Positions 23,778 through 33,003 of a stretch of 64,000 bases of DNA are shown one piece after another. The DNA lies in contig NZ_OU015321.1 in NCBI RefSeq assembly GCF_907163105.1, forward strand, positions 62,001 through 126,000, read 5' to 3'. The notes under the pieces were generated by a model. The model was not told the origin of the DNA. It saw only the letters and a list, made by a program, of their open reading frames with translations, and ran no database searches. This DNA is from Cloacibacterium caeni. GTDB taxonomy: Bacteria; Bacteroidota; Bacteroidia; Flavobacteriales; Weeksellaceae. A program made the position numbers and the translations under genes. Within the stretch, counting starts at the first letter, position 1. Every line of letters begins with the position of its first letter.

Positions 23778-25249
23778 AGCACTTCTTTTCTGATTTTTGC
23801 AATCGCTTTTTTCATGCTTTCATTGAAGTGTTCTTTTTCTAATCGTGTTGGAGGTGCTTTTCTTACTTCGCAATCAGAGATGCTACAAGTTTCGCAGGTT
23901 ACGCCTACATCTTCAGATTTAATGCTGTCGTTTTTTGCAAATTTTATTTTTTTTAAAGAATTAGAATTCAATAAAATTCCCAAGCAGTAACTTCTGTTGG
24001 TTCCGTCTGAAAATGGATTTCTGTGCGAGGTAGAAATGACCAGATAGCTCAGTCCAGAATCTTTGTAATGAGAAATTTGTGCAGAAGTGGCGGTCTCATT
24101 TTCTTTCAGTTCTTTTAGATTTTTAATGGCAACCCAACGTCTGCAATAATGTTCATTGGTAGCGTTTCCGTGCGGAGCTTGTTGTTGATTTAGGTGTAAT
24201 TCCTTGAGGATTTGCACTTTATCTGTGTTTTTCTTTTTGACGAAACATAAATAAAATAAATCTTTTATTCCGAATTCGGCTGAAAGTAAATTGGTTAATC
24301 GGTAATAAAAAGTTTCAGGAGAATTGGTGAAATGGGCAATTAATTCATCGAATTTTTGAGAATTAAAGTCTGGTTCGTCAAAGAATTCTTCTGTTTTTTC
24401 AATCAATTCATCTTTTGGAATCAGAATACAACCTGCAAAATAAGAAGCGTAGAAATTACTCAATAATTCTTCGAAACTCGTAAAATCTAACCAAGAATAG
24501 GTGTTAGGTCTTGGTGTTAGTTTTAAAACATTGAAACCAATTTCTTTTGCGAAGATGAAGGTTTTTTGATTTTCGTCTAAAAGTTGATTCAAGAGAAGTA
24601 GGTTTTTCTCCGGAATGTAAAGCGAACGAAGATTGTTGAGTGTTCCGTGATTTTCAAAATTTTCAGATTTTATTTCGTAGCCGAAATTTTCGGTAAGAAT
24701 TTTTTCTAAATGTTCAATGTCTATATTTTTTCCGAGTTTTAAATTGTTTTCAAAAGCGAAATCTTGAGCCGTTTTTTCAATATCTGGAAAATGATTGTCG
24801 TATAATTCTTGAAAACTTCTCACCACGGCGAAGTAAAAACGCTCTTTTCCGAGATTGTAATTTTGGGAAATTTCAATTAAAGTGTTGATAAATGCAGTTA
24901 CTTTTTTAGGAGCTTCACTGATGATATTAATGAGTGTATTCTTATTGATTCCAAAAAGTTCTAGAGGAACTTCTTTGAAGAAATCACTTTGTAAAATCTC
25001 ACTAAAAGGAGCTAGGTTTTTGTCCAATTTGGTAGAGACTAGATCGTCAAATTTACAATTCAATACATCAGCTAACTGAATGATTTTATCATGTTTAGGA
25101 TATTTTTTTCCGTTTTCTATTTCGTTGAGATAAGATTTAGAAAGTTTGGTTTTGTCTGCTAAATCTTGCAAAGACCAATTTCTTTTTTGTCTCTGTTGTC
25201 TCAGTTTTAAACCAAAAACGGTCTTGATAAAATCACTTTCGCTACTCAT
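23774..25249 (-). CDS. XRE-family regulator of the RamB/ScfR type (glyoxylate shunt control)
   Basis: A 491-residue DNA-binding regulator. An N-terminal XRE helix-turn-helix (LRQQRQKRNWSLQDLADKTK, then SKSYLNEIENGKKYPK) is followed by a region related to the IrrE/ImmA peptidase fold but without the HExxH motif (FIFAKEIGF at the equivalent place), and a C-terminal ScfR-like domain ending in a Cys cluster, GVTCETCSISDCEVRKAPP. This is the architecture of actinobacterial RamB, which represses aceA/aceB. It is divergent from aceB-aceA, which strongly suggests control of the glyoxylate shunt. I choose ATG 25249: the promoter box at 25298-25305 excludes a longer start at 25300. Confidence 0.85.
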   Translation of the reverse strand: MSSESDFIKTVFGLKLRQQRQKRNWSLQDLADKTKLSKSYLNEIENGKKYPKHDKIIQLADVLNCKFDDLVSTKLDKNLAPFSEILQSDFFKEVPLELFGINKNTLINIISEAPKKVTAFINTLIEISQNYNLGKERFYFAVVRSFQELYDNHFPDIEKTAQDFAFENNLKLGKNIDIEHLEKILTENFGYEIKSENFENHGTLNNLRSLYIPEKNLLLLNQLLDENQKTFIFAKEIGFNVLKLTPRPNTYSWLDFTSFEELLSNFYASYFAGCILIPKDELIEKTEEFFDEPDFNSQKFDELIAHFTNSPETFYYRLTNLLSAEFGIKDLFYLCFVKKKNTDKVQILKELHLNQQQAPHGNATNEHYCRRWVAIKNLKELKENETATSAQISHYKDSGLSYLVISTSHRNPFSDGTNRSYCLGILLNSNSLKKIKFAKNDSIKSEDVGVTCETCSISDCEVRKAPPTRLEKEHFNESMKKAIAKIRKEVL

Positions 25250-25297
25250 AATAAAATTTTTATTGAATCTAAATAAGTGGTAAAACCCTTTAAAATT

Positions 25298-25305
25298 CAA
25301 AGATA
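25298..25305 (-). promoter_or_regulatory. -7 box of the RamB/ScfR-like regulator
   Basis: The minus strand reads TATCTTTG. The predicted leader is about 40 bases to the ATG at 25249. The operator-like palindrome at 25315-25328 covers the spacer and -33 side of this promoter. Confidence 0.6.
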
Positions 25306-25314
25306 AGAAATATA

Positions 25315-25328
25315 AGCGATTTTTCGCA
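25315..25328. promoter_or_regulatory. Operator-like palindrome, regulator side
   Basis: AGCGA-TTTT-TCGCA shares both half-sites, apart from the outermost base, with the palindrome at 25351-25364. It overlaps the regulator's own promoter region, consistent with autoregulation. Confidence 0.5.
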
Positions 25329-25350
25329 TAATAATTTTTTCTAAAAATTT

Positions 25351-25364
25351 AGCGAACGTTCGCT
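25351..25364. promoter_or_regulatory. Operator-like palindrome, aceB side
   Basis: AGCGA-ACGT-TCGCT is a perfect 14-base palindrome. It lies just where the -33 region of the aceB promoter should be (the -7 box is 25383-25390), so bound regulator would block or reposition RNA polymerase. The centre-to-centre distance to the other palindrome is 36 bases. Confidence 0.6.
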
Positions 25365-25382
25365 GTAAGTGAAAATATTTTC

Positions 25383-25390
25383 TATATTTG
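25383..25390 (+). promoter_or_regulatory. -7 box of aceB-aceA
   Basis: TATATTTG matches TAnnTTTG. The predicted leader to the ATG at 25476 is about 80 bases, long for this genome. Confidence 0.6.
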
Positions 25391-25475
25391 CAAAAGAACA
25401 AATTCAAAATCTATTCATTTCGTTTCAAATAAAACTAATAACCACATTTTTTTGAAACCCACAACAAAATATACT

Positions 25476-27047
25476 ATGGAGTCTAATTTTAAAATCACAG
25501 CCACTCATCATTATCCCGAAATTTTCTCGGAAGAATTGGTGAAATTTTTGATTCACTTGCATAAAAAATTTAATCAAGACAGATTAGAATTGTTGTCTGC
25601 AAGGAAGATGGTGCAACAAAAAATAGATGAAGGAGTTTTTCCAAAATTTCCAGAAGAAACTTCAGGAATTAGAGAAGAAAATTGGGTGTGCAGCAGATTG
25701 CCAAAAGATTTACAGGATAGAAGGGTAGAAATCACAGGTCCTGTTGATAGAAAAATGATTATCAATGCTTTAAATTCTGGAGCGTCTACTTTTATGGCAG
25801 ATTTCGAAGACTCTAATTCGCCGACTTGGGAAAATTGTATGGAAGGACAAATTAATCTTTCTGATGCCATCAATAGAACCATAGATTTTGTAAACGAAGA
25901 AGGAAAAGCATACCAATTGGGAGAAAAATTAGCGGTGCTTTTGGTAAGACCTCGTGGTTTACATTTAGACGAAAAAAATATAATGATAAATGGAGAAAAA
26001 GCTTCTGGTTCACTGATTGATTTCGGGATTTATTTTTTCAGAAATGCGAAAAGATTATTAGAAAACGGCAGTGGTCCTTACTTTTATTTACCAAAATTAG
26101 AGCACTATAAAGAAGCACGATGGTGGAATGAGATCTTCAATTTCTCACAAAATTATTTAGGTATTTCTCAAGGTACTATTAAGGCCACAGTTCTCATCGA
26201 AACCATTACTGCTTCTTTTCAGCTCGATGAAATTTTATACGAACTCAAAGAACACAGTTCTGGACTCAATTGTGGTAGATGGGATTACATTTTCTCTTAC
26301 ATCAAAAAATTCAGAAATCACAAGGAATTTTTAGTTCCAGGCAGAGATCAAGTGACCATGACTTCGCCTTTTATGAGTGCCTATTCTAAACGAGTGATTC
26401 AGGTTTGTCATAAGCGTGGAGTTCATGCAATGGGAGGAATGGCAGCACAAATTCCCGTAAAAAATAATGAAGAGGAAAACGAATTGGCATATGCAAAAGT
26501 TCGCGCAGACAAAGAGCGTGAAGTGAAAAACGGTCACGATGGAACTTGGGTAGCACATCCTGGTTTGGTTCCTGTAGCGAAGCAAATTTTTGATGAATTT
26601 ATGCCTACTCCAAATCAAATAGATAAGAAACACGAAGAATATCAAATTTCTGAAGCAGATTTGTTAGAAGTTCCGAAAGGTGATATTTCTGAAAAAGGCG
26701 TGCGAAAAAACATTAACGTAGGAATTCTTTATATAGAATCTTGGTTGATGGGAATTGGAGCAGCTGCATTGTATAATTTAATGGAAGATGCTGCAACTGC
26801 TGAAATTTCTAGAACTCAAGTTTGGCAATGGCTAAAAAATCAAGCAAAACTGAATGATGGAAGAACATTGACCCAAGAAATGGTTCTGAAATTTGAGAAA
26901 GAAGAACTCGAAAATATCAAAAAATATGTGGGCAAAAATCGTTTCGAAAAAGGAAAATTTGATTTAGCAACAAAACTCTTTAATGAGTTGGTTTTCGATG
27001 AAAATTTTGAAGATTTTTTAACCTTAAAAGCGTATCCGTTTATCTAG
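25476..27047 (+). CDS. aceB: Malate synthase A
   Basis: Condenses glyoxylate with acetyl-CoA to malate, the second step of the glyoxylate shunt. The family motifs are visible: [14 protein letters not shown] (about residues 107-120), [30 protein letters not shown] with the glyoxylate-site acidic residue, [13 protein letters not shown], and [15 protein letters not shown]. The 523 residues from the ATG at 25476 match the A isoform; a TTG at 25452 would add eight unlikely residues. It precedes aceA by 94 bases and faces the RamB-like regulator. Confidence 0.95.
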   Translation: MESNFKITATHHYPEIFSEELVKFLIHLHKKFNQDRLELLSARKMVQQKIDEGVFPKFPEETSGIREENWVCSRLPKDLQDRRVEITGPVDRKMIINALNSGASTFMADFEDSNSPTWENCMEGQINLSDAINRTIDFVNEEGKAYQLGEKLAVLLVRPRGLHLDEKNIMINGEKASGSLIDFGIYFFRNAKRLLENGSGPYFYLPKLEHYKEARWWNEIFNFSQNYLGISQGTIKATVLIETITASFQLDEILYELKEHSSGLNCGRWDYIFSYIKKFRNHKEFLVPGRDQVTMTSPFMSAYSKRVIQVCHKRGVHAMGGMAAQIPVKNNEEENELAYAKVRADKEREVKNGHDGTWVAHPGLVPVAKQIFDEFMPTPNQIDKKHEEYQISEADLLEVPKGDISEKGVRKNINVGILYIESWLMGIGAAALYNLMEDAATAEISRTQVWQWLKNQAKLNDGRTLTQEMVLKFEKEELENIKKYVGKNRFEKGKFDLATKLFNELVFDENFEDFLTLKAYPFI

Positions 27048-27049
27048 AT

Positions 27050-27112
27050 GTGAGATTCGAGATACGAGATACGAGATTTTTAACTCGGAACTCGAAACAC
27101 GGAACTCGTATC
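27050..27112. repeat. GAGATACGAGAT / AACTCGGAACTCG word repeat between aceB and aceA
   Basis: Three GAGATTCG/GAGATACGA units are followed by ACTCGGAACTCGAAACACGGAACTCG. The CTCG and CGAG words are mutually complementary, so the two halves can pair. It begins two bases after the aceB stop and fills most of the intergenic space of an otherwise conserved gene pair. Confidence 0.7.
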
Positions 27113-27141
27113 AAAATTTTAACAAACAAACCCAAAATATC

Positions 27142-28419
27142 ATGAACAGACAAGAACAAATCCAAGCGCTCGAAAAAGAATGGAGAGAAAATCCAAGATG
27201 GAGCGGAATTACAAGACCTTATTCGGCTGAAGAAGTTTTAAAACTCAGAGGAAAATACAAGTTAGATTATACCATTGCTACTCAAATGTCTGAGTTGCTT
27301 TGGAAAAAGCTAAACAGTCAAGATTTTGTTGCTGGATTAGGAGCCTTAACAGGAAATCAGGCGGTTCAGGAAGTTGACGCAGGTTTAGAAGCGATTTATC
27401 TTTCTGGTTGGCAAGTTGCCGCAGATGCGAATCTTTCTGGAGAAATGTATCCTGACCAATCGCTTTATCCTGCAAATTCGGTTCCTGCAGTGGTAAAAAA
27501 AATCAATAATGCGCTTTTGAGAGCAGACCAAATTCAGTCTGTAAATGGAGGTGATGAAAAAGATTATTTGGTTCCAATTGTTGCCGATGCAGAAGCTGGT
27601 TTTGGTGGAAATTTGAATGCTTTTGAATTGATGAAACAAATGATAGAATCTGGTGCAGCTGGTGTTCACTTCGAAGATCAATTGTCTTCTGCTAAAAAAT
27701 GTGGGCATCTTGGAGGGAAAGTTCTCGTTCCTACTCAAGAAGCGATTAATAAACTGATTGCGGCAAGATTAGCAGCCGATGTTTGCGGAGTTCCTACTGT
27801 TTTGGTAGCAAGAACTGATGCTGATGCAGCAGATTTATTGACTTCTGATATTGATGAAAGAGACCATAAATTTGTAACTGGCGAAAGAACTTCTGAAGGT
27901 TTTTTCCAAGTAAAATGTGGAGTAGAACAAGGTATTGATCGTGGACTTTCTTACGCTCCTTATGCAGATTTAATTTGGATGGAAACTTCTAACCCAGATT
28001 TAGAATATGCGAGAAAATTTGCAGAAGGAATTCATGCGAAATTCCCAGGTAAAATGTTGGCTTACAACTGTTCACCTTCTTTCAACTGGGCAGCGAAATT
28101 AACCGTTCCTGAAATGGAAACATTCCGTGAAGAATTAGCAAAAATGGGATACAAATTCCAATTTATTACTTTGGCAGGTTTCCACGCTTTGAATACTGCA
28201 ATGTTCGAATTGGCATTGGCTTACAAAGAAAGAGGAATGGCAGGTTACAGCGAATTGCAAGAAAGAGAATTTGCATTACAAGCCAAAGGTTTCCGTGCAG
28301 TGAAACACCAAAGTTTCGTAGGAACTGGTTATTTTGATGCAGTTCAAACTACTGTTACTTCTGGAAATGTTTCTACTACAGCTTTAGCTGGTTCTACGGA
28401 AACGGAGCAATTCCATTAA
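27142..28419 (+). CDS. aceA: Isocitrate lyase
   Basis: Splits isocitrate into glyoxylate and succinate, diverting carbon past the CO2-releasing TCA steps during growth on acetate or fatty acids. The catalytic signature KKCGHLGGK lies near residues 189-197; other matches are [18 protein letters not shown] and [14 protein letters not shown]. The 425 residues are typical of the short bacterial form. It is likely co-transcribed with aceB from the promoter at 25383. Confidence 0.97.
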   Translation: MNRQEQIQALEKEWRENPRWSGITRPYSAEEVLKLRGKYKLDYTIATQMSELLWKKLNSQDFVAGLGALTGNQAVQEVDAGLEAIYLSGWQVAADANLSGEMYPDQSLYPANSVPAVVKKINNALLRADQIQSVNGGDEKDYLVPIVADAEAGFGGNLNAFELMKQMIESGAAGVHFEDQLSSAKKCGHLGGKVLVPTQEAINKLIAARLAADVCGVPTVLVARTDADAADLLTSDIDERDHKFVTGERTSEGFFQVKCGVEQGIDRGLSYAPYADLIWMETSNPDLEYARKFAEGIHAKFPGKMLAYNCSPSFNWAAKLTVPEMETFREELAKMGYKFQFITLAGFHALNTAMFELALAYKERGMAGYSELQEREFALQAKGFRAVKHQSFVGTGYFDAVQTTVTSGNVSTTALAGSTETEQFH

Positions 28420-28479
28420 TTAAGAGCCAAGCAAAAGGTAAAAAGAGCCAAATAAAAAGACTCAAGTAAAAAGTAAGAA
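28420..28479. repeat. AAGAGCCAA/AAGTAAAAAG word repeat after aceA
   Basis: A purine-rich tract with near-repeats AAGAGCCAAGCAAAAGG, AAGAGCCAAATAAAAAG and ACTCAAGTAAAAAGTAAG starts immediately after the aceA stop. It is followed by about 110 bases with no gene and a strong terminator. Confidence 0.5.
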
Positions 28480-28589
28480 TAGAGTTTAAAGGATTCTGAA
28501 ATTTTAGAAAATAAAAAATGATTTATTCATAATTCATTTCCATTTGTCACTCTTAACAAACAAAGAGTCCATAGTTTTTAATTTGTTGA

Positions 28590-28621
28590 AAAATCGCCTC
28601 GCAATTTTGCGAGGCGATTTT
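28590..28621. terminator. Bidirectional terminator between aceA and the DUF1828 gene
   Basis: AAAATCGCCTCGCAA pairs with TTGCGAGGCGATTTT. The A-rich left and T-rich right flanks allow termination of both the plus-strand aceB-aceA message and the minus-strand cassette ending at 28627. Confidence 0.85.
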
Positions 28622-28626
28622 GTAAT

Positions 28627-29412
28627 TTATGCAGAGTTTAATAATTCAATGTTTTTTTCTTCATCTTTTTCAGACCAAAGAATATATTTAGCATGTTTTG
28701 ATTCTAGAGCTTCTAAAAATTCTAATTTTATATCTTTATTTATGTCATTAATTATTGCTATTGCATTAACTTCTTTTTTAGTGATTTTTTCTCTAACAGG
28801 TTTTATATCTTCCCATGCAAATAAAAAACTAGGTAAGTTACTTTTACTTATAGAATTAAAAGATTTAATAACAGTCTCTGAATTTCTTTTTGCTAATTGG
28901 AAATCAAAAGTAAATTCTAATCCTGTTTCTCCTTTTGAAATGAAATCAGGTGTAAAAATGATTTGTTTTTCATCTAAATAATTTCTAACATCTTCTTTGA
29001 AAATTGAATTAACATTAGCTTTTGATAAATAGTATAAGTCATTTATTTCTAAAATTCCTGCTAAAAAATTATGTTTGGATTGAGAAAAGTTTTCTAATTT
29101 TGAATCTATTACTAATTCATCATTCTCTTCTTTTAAACCATAATTTAATAGAATAGAATCTAAAATGGATCTGCGATTTTTTGAACCTTGAATATTCACT
29201 CCTAAAAGTTCTAAATTATTAAAGGTTTCACCATTATCGCTTAATCGAACCTTATCTCCAAAAATTTTTGCATAAATATCTATGCCATCATTAAAAGCTC
29301 CAATAAATGGAGTGTTTATGACTGCCCAATCATTATTAGAATCTTCTTGGATAAAAGTTTTTTCTTTTAACCAATCGTAATATTCTTTTACATATTTATT
29401 TACCCAAGTCAA
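28627..29412 (-). CDS. DUF1828/DUF1829 domain protein
   Basis: A 261-residue protein with two parts: an N-terminal DUF1828-like segment (about 30-120) with TPFIGAFNDGIDIYAK and DKVRLSDNGETFNNLELLG, and a C-terminal DUF1829-like segment (about 125-255) with FTPDFISKGETGLEFTFDF. The function of both domains is unknown; they are typical accessory genes. It overlaps its upstream partner by 4 bases (ATGA), so the two are translated together. The region looks more AT-rich than the flanking metabolic genes and sits between terminators, which suggests acquisition as a unit. A toxin-antitoxin or phage-defence role is a reasonable guess only. Confidence 0.7.
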   Translation of the reverse strand: MTWVNKYVKEYYDWLKEKTFIQEDSNNDWAVINTPFIGAFNDGIDIYAKIFGDKVRLSDNGETFNNLELLGVNIQGSKNRRSILDSILLNYGLKEENDELVIDSKLENFSQSKHNFLAGILEINDLYYLSKANVNSIFKEDVRNYLDEKQIIFTPDFISKGETGLEFTFDFQLAKRNSETVIKSFNSISKSNLPSFLFAWEDIKPVREKITKKEVNAIAIINDINKDIKLEFLEALESKHAKYILWSEKDEEKNIELLNSA

Positions 29413-29909
29413 AATAGAGAATCGTGTATTTTAATTATTGATGTAACGTTTATTTTTCTTGCAAATGTAAGTAATAAATCACTTATTTGAATGTTTGAAT
29501 AATCTTCATTAATTCCAAATTCATTCAATTTTAAAGGTATCGCCCATGCTAATGGTTTATAGCCTTCAACATAAAAATGCATATGAGGTTCATTAATTGT
29601 AAACCATTTACCAACATATGGTTTTAATTCTTCAGGTACAAAATTATTTATTTCAGCTGGATTTTGATGAGTGCCTTTGAAATCAACTCTTAATAAACCT
29701 ATATTAGTTAAAGCTTCTTGATGATGTAAAGTAGTTTTAAAAGAAATTTTATGATTAGCAGTGACCTCAATGAAAAATTCGTAATTTCTTTCATTTGGAG
29801 AAATTAAATAAATTCTATTTTTCTTTTGGGTTAAATCAACTTCAAGAAGAGGATCTTTTAAAACCTTTTCTAAACTAATCAAATATTGTGCTTCTTCGTT
29901 TGTAAACAA
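29409..29909 (-). CDS. DUF6978-like protein, partner of DUF1828/1829
   Basis: A 166-residue protein resembling the DUF6978 family, which I recall lying next to DUF1828/1829 genes. Visible features are NEEAQYLISLEKVL at the N-terminus, a beta-rich core with RIYLISPNERNYEFFIE, and a His-containing HMHFYVEGYKPLAWAIPL. It has no signal peptide. Its stop overlaps the start of the DUF1828/1829 gene by 4 bases, the arrangement expected of toxin-antitoxin or two-component defence cassettes. The catalytic nature, if any, cannot be read from the sequence. Confidence 0.6.
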   Translation of the reverse strand: MFTNEEAQYLISLEKVLKDPLLEVDLTQKKNRIYLISPNERNYEFFIEVTANHKISFKTTLHHQEALTNIGLLRVDFKGTHQNPAEINNFVPEELKPYVGKWFTINEPHMHFYVEGYKPLAWAIPLKLNEFGINEDYSNIQISDLLLTFARKINVTSIIKIHDSLF

Positions 29910-29941
29910 AATAATTTTTTTATTAAAATTAATATTTTTTT

Positions 29942-32359
29942 TTAAATATGCAACTTAATTTTCACTTTACTTTCCTTGGCAGAATCCCAAACCAAATTCA
30001 CTTTCAAAGTTTTCTTTTCAGAATCATAAGTGTATTCTAATTTTTTACAACCTGCTTTTACAGAATTTGGATTTTTAGAAACATGGTGAATAACGAGTTC
30101 TATATTTTTAGATTTTGCTGAAAAATTTGCGCCCACTTCATTATCTAACTCAAAAGTGATGGTTTTTCCGTTGGTTTCGGCTTCAAATTCCATCATTTCA
30201 AATTGTCCTTTTTCGTAGGCTCCGTTTTGTAAACCATCGTCATTGTACAATTTAAGTTGGGTTTCTTTTACTTTTTCGTCAAAATAATAATGTAAAATCA
30301 AAGAATTTCCATCATATTCTTTGGTAGATTGCATCGGTTTCGCCATCGGAATAATACTTCCTGCTCTTATAAAAGTTGGGATTTTATCTTCTTCCGTGAC
30401 AAAAGTTTGAGTAGTTCCGCCAGAAATTTTTACATCAGTATAGAAATTTACCCAATCAGAATTTTTAGGAAAATAAACGGTTTGTTCTTTTTGTCCTTTA
30501 TTTAAAATCGGAGAAATTAAGAAATCTTTGCCCCAAAAATAAGCAGTATTATACGTGTACAATTTTTGATTTTCTGGTTCTTCAAAAAATAAAGGTCGCA
30601 TTAAAGGCGTTCCGTTTTTATGATTTTGGAAAACCAAATTATAATTATAAGGAAGCAAAGCATAACGCAATTCAATGGCTTTTTTCGCTAAAATTTTTGC
30701 TTTTTCGCTTCTGTAAACAGGTTCGCTTGGTACATTTTCATCAGCGTGAGGTCTGTAAATTGGGTTAAAAACGCCGTATTGCAACCAACGAGCATACAAT
30801 TCATCGTCTTCATTTTTTCCTGCAAAACCTCCCAAATCACTGTGCATAAACGCAATTCCTTGCAATCCCATTTGCAAAGCAATATCGGGCTGACTTTGTA
30901 ATCCTCCCCAACTTCTAGAAACGTCGCCACTCCAAGGAACGAGCCCATTTCTTTGAGCTCCAGAATAACCTGCTCTCATCAAAATAAACGGACGGGAATT
31001 TGGTGAAGTTTCTGCAAAACTTTCTTTCACTAATTTCGCCCAATCCATTCCGTAAATATTGTGAACTTGGTCGCCATTTTTTCCGTTTCCGTGAAGAATG
31101 GTAGAAGGATGAACTTCTGGCTCTCCTAAATCTCCCCAAATCCCTGTAACGCCTTGATTTAATAAGTCTTTGTAAATGTTTTTGAACCAAGAATTTCCTT
31201 TTTGGCTGTAAATGTCAATCAAACCAGTGTGCCCGAAATAAAAATCGTACATAAATGCTTTTCCCTCGTTGTTTTTTGCCAAAATATCTTTGTCAAGAGC
31301 TTCTTGATAACGCGAAGAAGTATTCACCACGAAAGGTTCGGTGATGAGAATGGTTTCTACGTTGTTTTTTCTCAAATCATCAATCATTTGTTGAGGTTTT
31401 GGGAAATTATCTTTGTCCCAAGCGAAATTTCCGAGTGTTCCTTGAATAGATTTTCCGAACCAATATAAATCTAAAATCACTGCATCAACAGGAATTTTTT
31501 CTGCTCTAAATTTTTCGATGGTTTCCACGGTTTGTTGTTGCGTGTGATACCCAAATTTACTCGAAAAATTCCCTAAACTCCATCTTGGAAGCATCGGTTG
31601 TTTTCCTGTTAAATCTGTGTAATTTTTAACCAAATCTTCCCAAGAATTTCCTGAAATGACTTGATACACTTTTCTTCCAGAAACCGTTTCGTAAGTCAAT
31701 GAATTGTCTTTTTTGCTGTCCAAATCGAGGTAACCAATAGGAGCATTGTCAAAATGAATCAAATATTTTTTACTTGAAACTACAATTGGCATCGTGAAAT
31801 TGAGCAATGGAGCGTGAGTTTCAAAACCGTAATGAGCACGATTGTAGAGCATTAGTCTATTTCCTCGGCGATTCATTCCGAGCGCTCTTGCTCCAGCTCC
31901 ATATAAAACTTCGTCTGGAGAAAGATTGAAATTTAAAGTTTCAAAATTTTGTGGATGATTATTGATTTCGCCGTTTTCATAAGTTCCGTAACCGTTTTTT
32001 TCAGAAATCAAGAGTTCATCACCTTTGTAATAAGAAATTTGAAAAGGCACTTTTTGAATTTTTACTGTAATTCCAGATGTTTCAATCCATGCAAAACCTC
32101 TGGTTTCTCTGAAGTTGTATTTTACATCTTTTGGTGAAAGAATTACGGCGTGAGAATTTTCTGTAAGTGTTTGATTTTTTGGGATAAAAGCCGTTTCTAC
32201 CATTTCTGGCGTGTAGAATTTCACTTGATATAATCCATCATTGACAGAAATTTCGGCGGTGTTATTTTTAAATTCAATTTTTTGAAAAAATCTTTGATTA
32301 TTTTGTGCAAAAAGATTGGTTGCCAAGAAAAGCAACAAAAATCTGAAAAGGTTTTTCAT
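29942..32359 (-). CDS. Exported GH31 alpha-glucosidase
   Basis: An 805-residue glycoside hydrolase family 31 enzyme that releases glucose from alpha-glucosides. Layout: signal peptide (first 18 residues), N-terminal galactose-mutarotase-like domain (to about 235), catalytic barrel with nucleophile Asp in GIWGDLGEPE (about residue 405) and WSGDVSRSWGGL carrying the acid/base Asp (about 480), then a proximal beta domain and a C-terminal DUF5110-like domain. The export signal places it in the periplasm or outer membrane, where it could act after the secreted amylase at 36.2 kb. It stands alone next to the DUF6978 cassette. Confidence 0.9.
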   Translation of the reverse strand: MKNLFRFLLLFLATNLFAQNNQRFFQKIEFKNNTAEISVNDGLYQVKFYTPEMVETAFIPKNQTLTENSHAVILSPKDVKYNFRETRGFAWIETSGITVKIQKVPFQISYYKGDELLISEKNGYGTYENGEINNHPQNFETLNFNLSPDEVLYGAGARALGMNRRGNRLMLYNRAHYGFETHAPLLNFTMPIVVSSKKYLIHFDNAPIGYLDLDSKKDNSLTYETVSGRKVYQVISGNSWEDLVKNYTDLTGKQPMLPRWSLGNFSSKFGYHTQQQTVETIEKFRAEKIPVDAVILDLYWFGKSIQGTLGNFAWDKDNFPKPQQMIDDLRKNNVETILITEPFVVNTSSRYQEALDKDILAKNNEGKAFMYDFYFGHTGLIDIYSQKGNSWFKNIYKDLLNQGVTGIWGDLGEPEVHPSTILHGNGKNGDQVHNIYGMDWAKLVKESFAETSPNSRPFILMRAGYSGAQRNGLVPWSGDVSRSWGGLQSQPDIALQMGLQGIAFMHSDLGGFAGKNEDDELYARWLQYGVFNPIYRPHADENVPSEPVYRSEKAKILAKKAIELRYALLPYNYNLVFQNHKNGTPLMRPLFFEEPENQKLYTYNTAYFWGKDFLISPILNKGQKEQTVYFPKNSDWVNFYTDVKISGGTTQTFVTEEDKIPTFIRAGSIIPMAKPMQSTKEYDGNSLILHYYFDEKVKETQLKLYNDDGLQNGAYEKGQFEMMEFEAETNGKTITFELDNEVGANFSAKSKNIELVIHHVSKNPNSVKAGCKKLEYTYDSEKKTLKVNLVWDSAKESKVKIKLHI

Positions 32360-32438
32360 CTTCTAGAGCATTTAAATTTGTTAGCGTAAAGGTAAGGAAA
32401 TTTAAATTTAAAAATTTATGAAATTTATCTTGAATTTT

Positions 32439-32513
32439 TCTCTCGCAGATTAAGCAAATTAGACTGATTTTAAATTCTAATCATCTGCTTAATTTGAAAA
32501 ATCAGTGAGAGAT
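32439..32513. repeat. CTCTCGCAGATTAAGCA...GTGAGAGA inverted repeat
   Basis: The left part TCTCTCGCAGATTAAGCAAA and right part CATCTGCTTAATTTGAAAA with ATCAGTGAGAGA form an imperfect long hairpin of about 75 bases. A related element occurs at 63651-63727. It fills the gap between the divergent GH31 and queD genes. Confidence 0.65.
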
Positions 32514-32543
32514 TATATTGTAATTTCAAATTCAAAAATTCTC

Positions 32544-32551
32544 TATCTTTG
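32544..32551 (+). promoter_or_regulatory. -7 box of queD
   Basis: TATCTTTG matches TAnnTTTG and ends only four bases before the ATG at 32556, so transcription would begin at or beside the start codon, giving a nearly leaderless message. Confidence 0.6.
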
Positions 32552-32555
32552 CACC

Positions 32556-33002
32556 ATGATACGCATTACTAAAATTTTCACCTTCGAGACGGCGCATGTT
32601 TTGTATAACTATGACGGCAAATGCAAAAATATGCACGGACATTCTTACAAGCTTTTTGTTACCGTAAAAGGAACTCCTATTAATGACATCAATAACGTGA
32701 AAAACGGAATGGTGGTGGATTTTGGAGATATCAAAAAAATTGTAAAAGAGGAAATTGTAGATGTTTGGGATCATGCGGTTTTATTGAATGCTTTGACACC
32801 GCACAAAGAATTGGGAGAAGATTTGGCTCAAAAAGGACATAAAGTAATTGAGTGTAATTACCAACCGACTTGCGAAAATATGCTCTACGAAATTGCCGAA
32901 AAAATTAAGAATAAATTGCCTTCTCACGTTCAATTGGCGTATCTGAAACTCCACGAAACCGAAAATTCTTACGGAGAATGGTTTGCGGAAGAAAACAGTT
33001 AA
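32556..33002 (+). CDS. queD: 6-carboxytetrahydropterin synthase
   Basis: Converts dihydroneopterin triphosphate, the FolE product, into 6-carboxytetrahydropterin for queuosine synthesis. The 148 residues carry the zinc histidines (FETAHVL and MHGHSY), the catalytic Cys in GKCKNMHGH, and the VWDHAVLLN and LHETENSYGEW segments of the family. I start at ATG 32556; a version beginning at 32505 would lie upstream of the promoter box. Repeat DNA flanks it on both sides. Confidence 0.93.
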   Translation: MIRITKIFTFETAHVLYNYDGKCKNMHGHSYKLFVTVKGTPINDINNVKNGMVVDFGDIKKIVKEEIVDVWDHAVLLNALTPHKELGEDLAQKGHKVIECNYQPTCENMLYEIAEKIKNKLPSHVQLAYLKLHETENSYGEWFAEENS

Positions 33003-33003
33003 T

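Noticed and set aside
28544-28981. 145-codon plus-strand frame opposite the DUF1828/1829 gene
   Set aside because: Crosses the strong terminator at 28590-28621 and is the complement of a family-matching gene.
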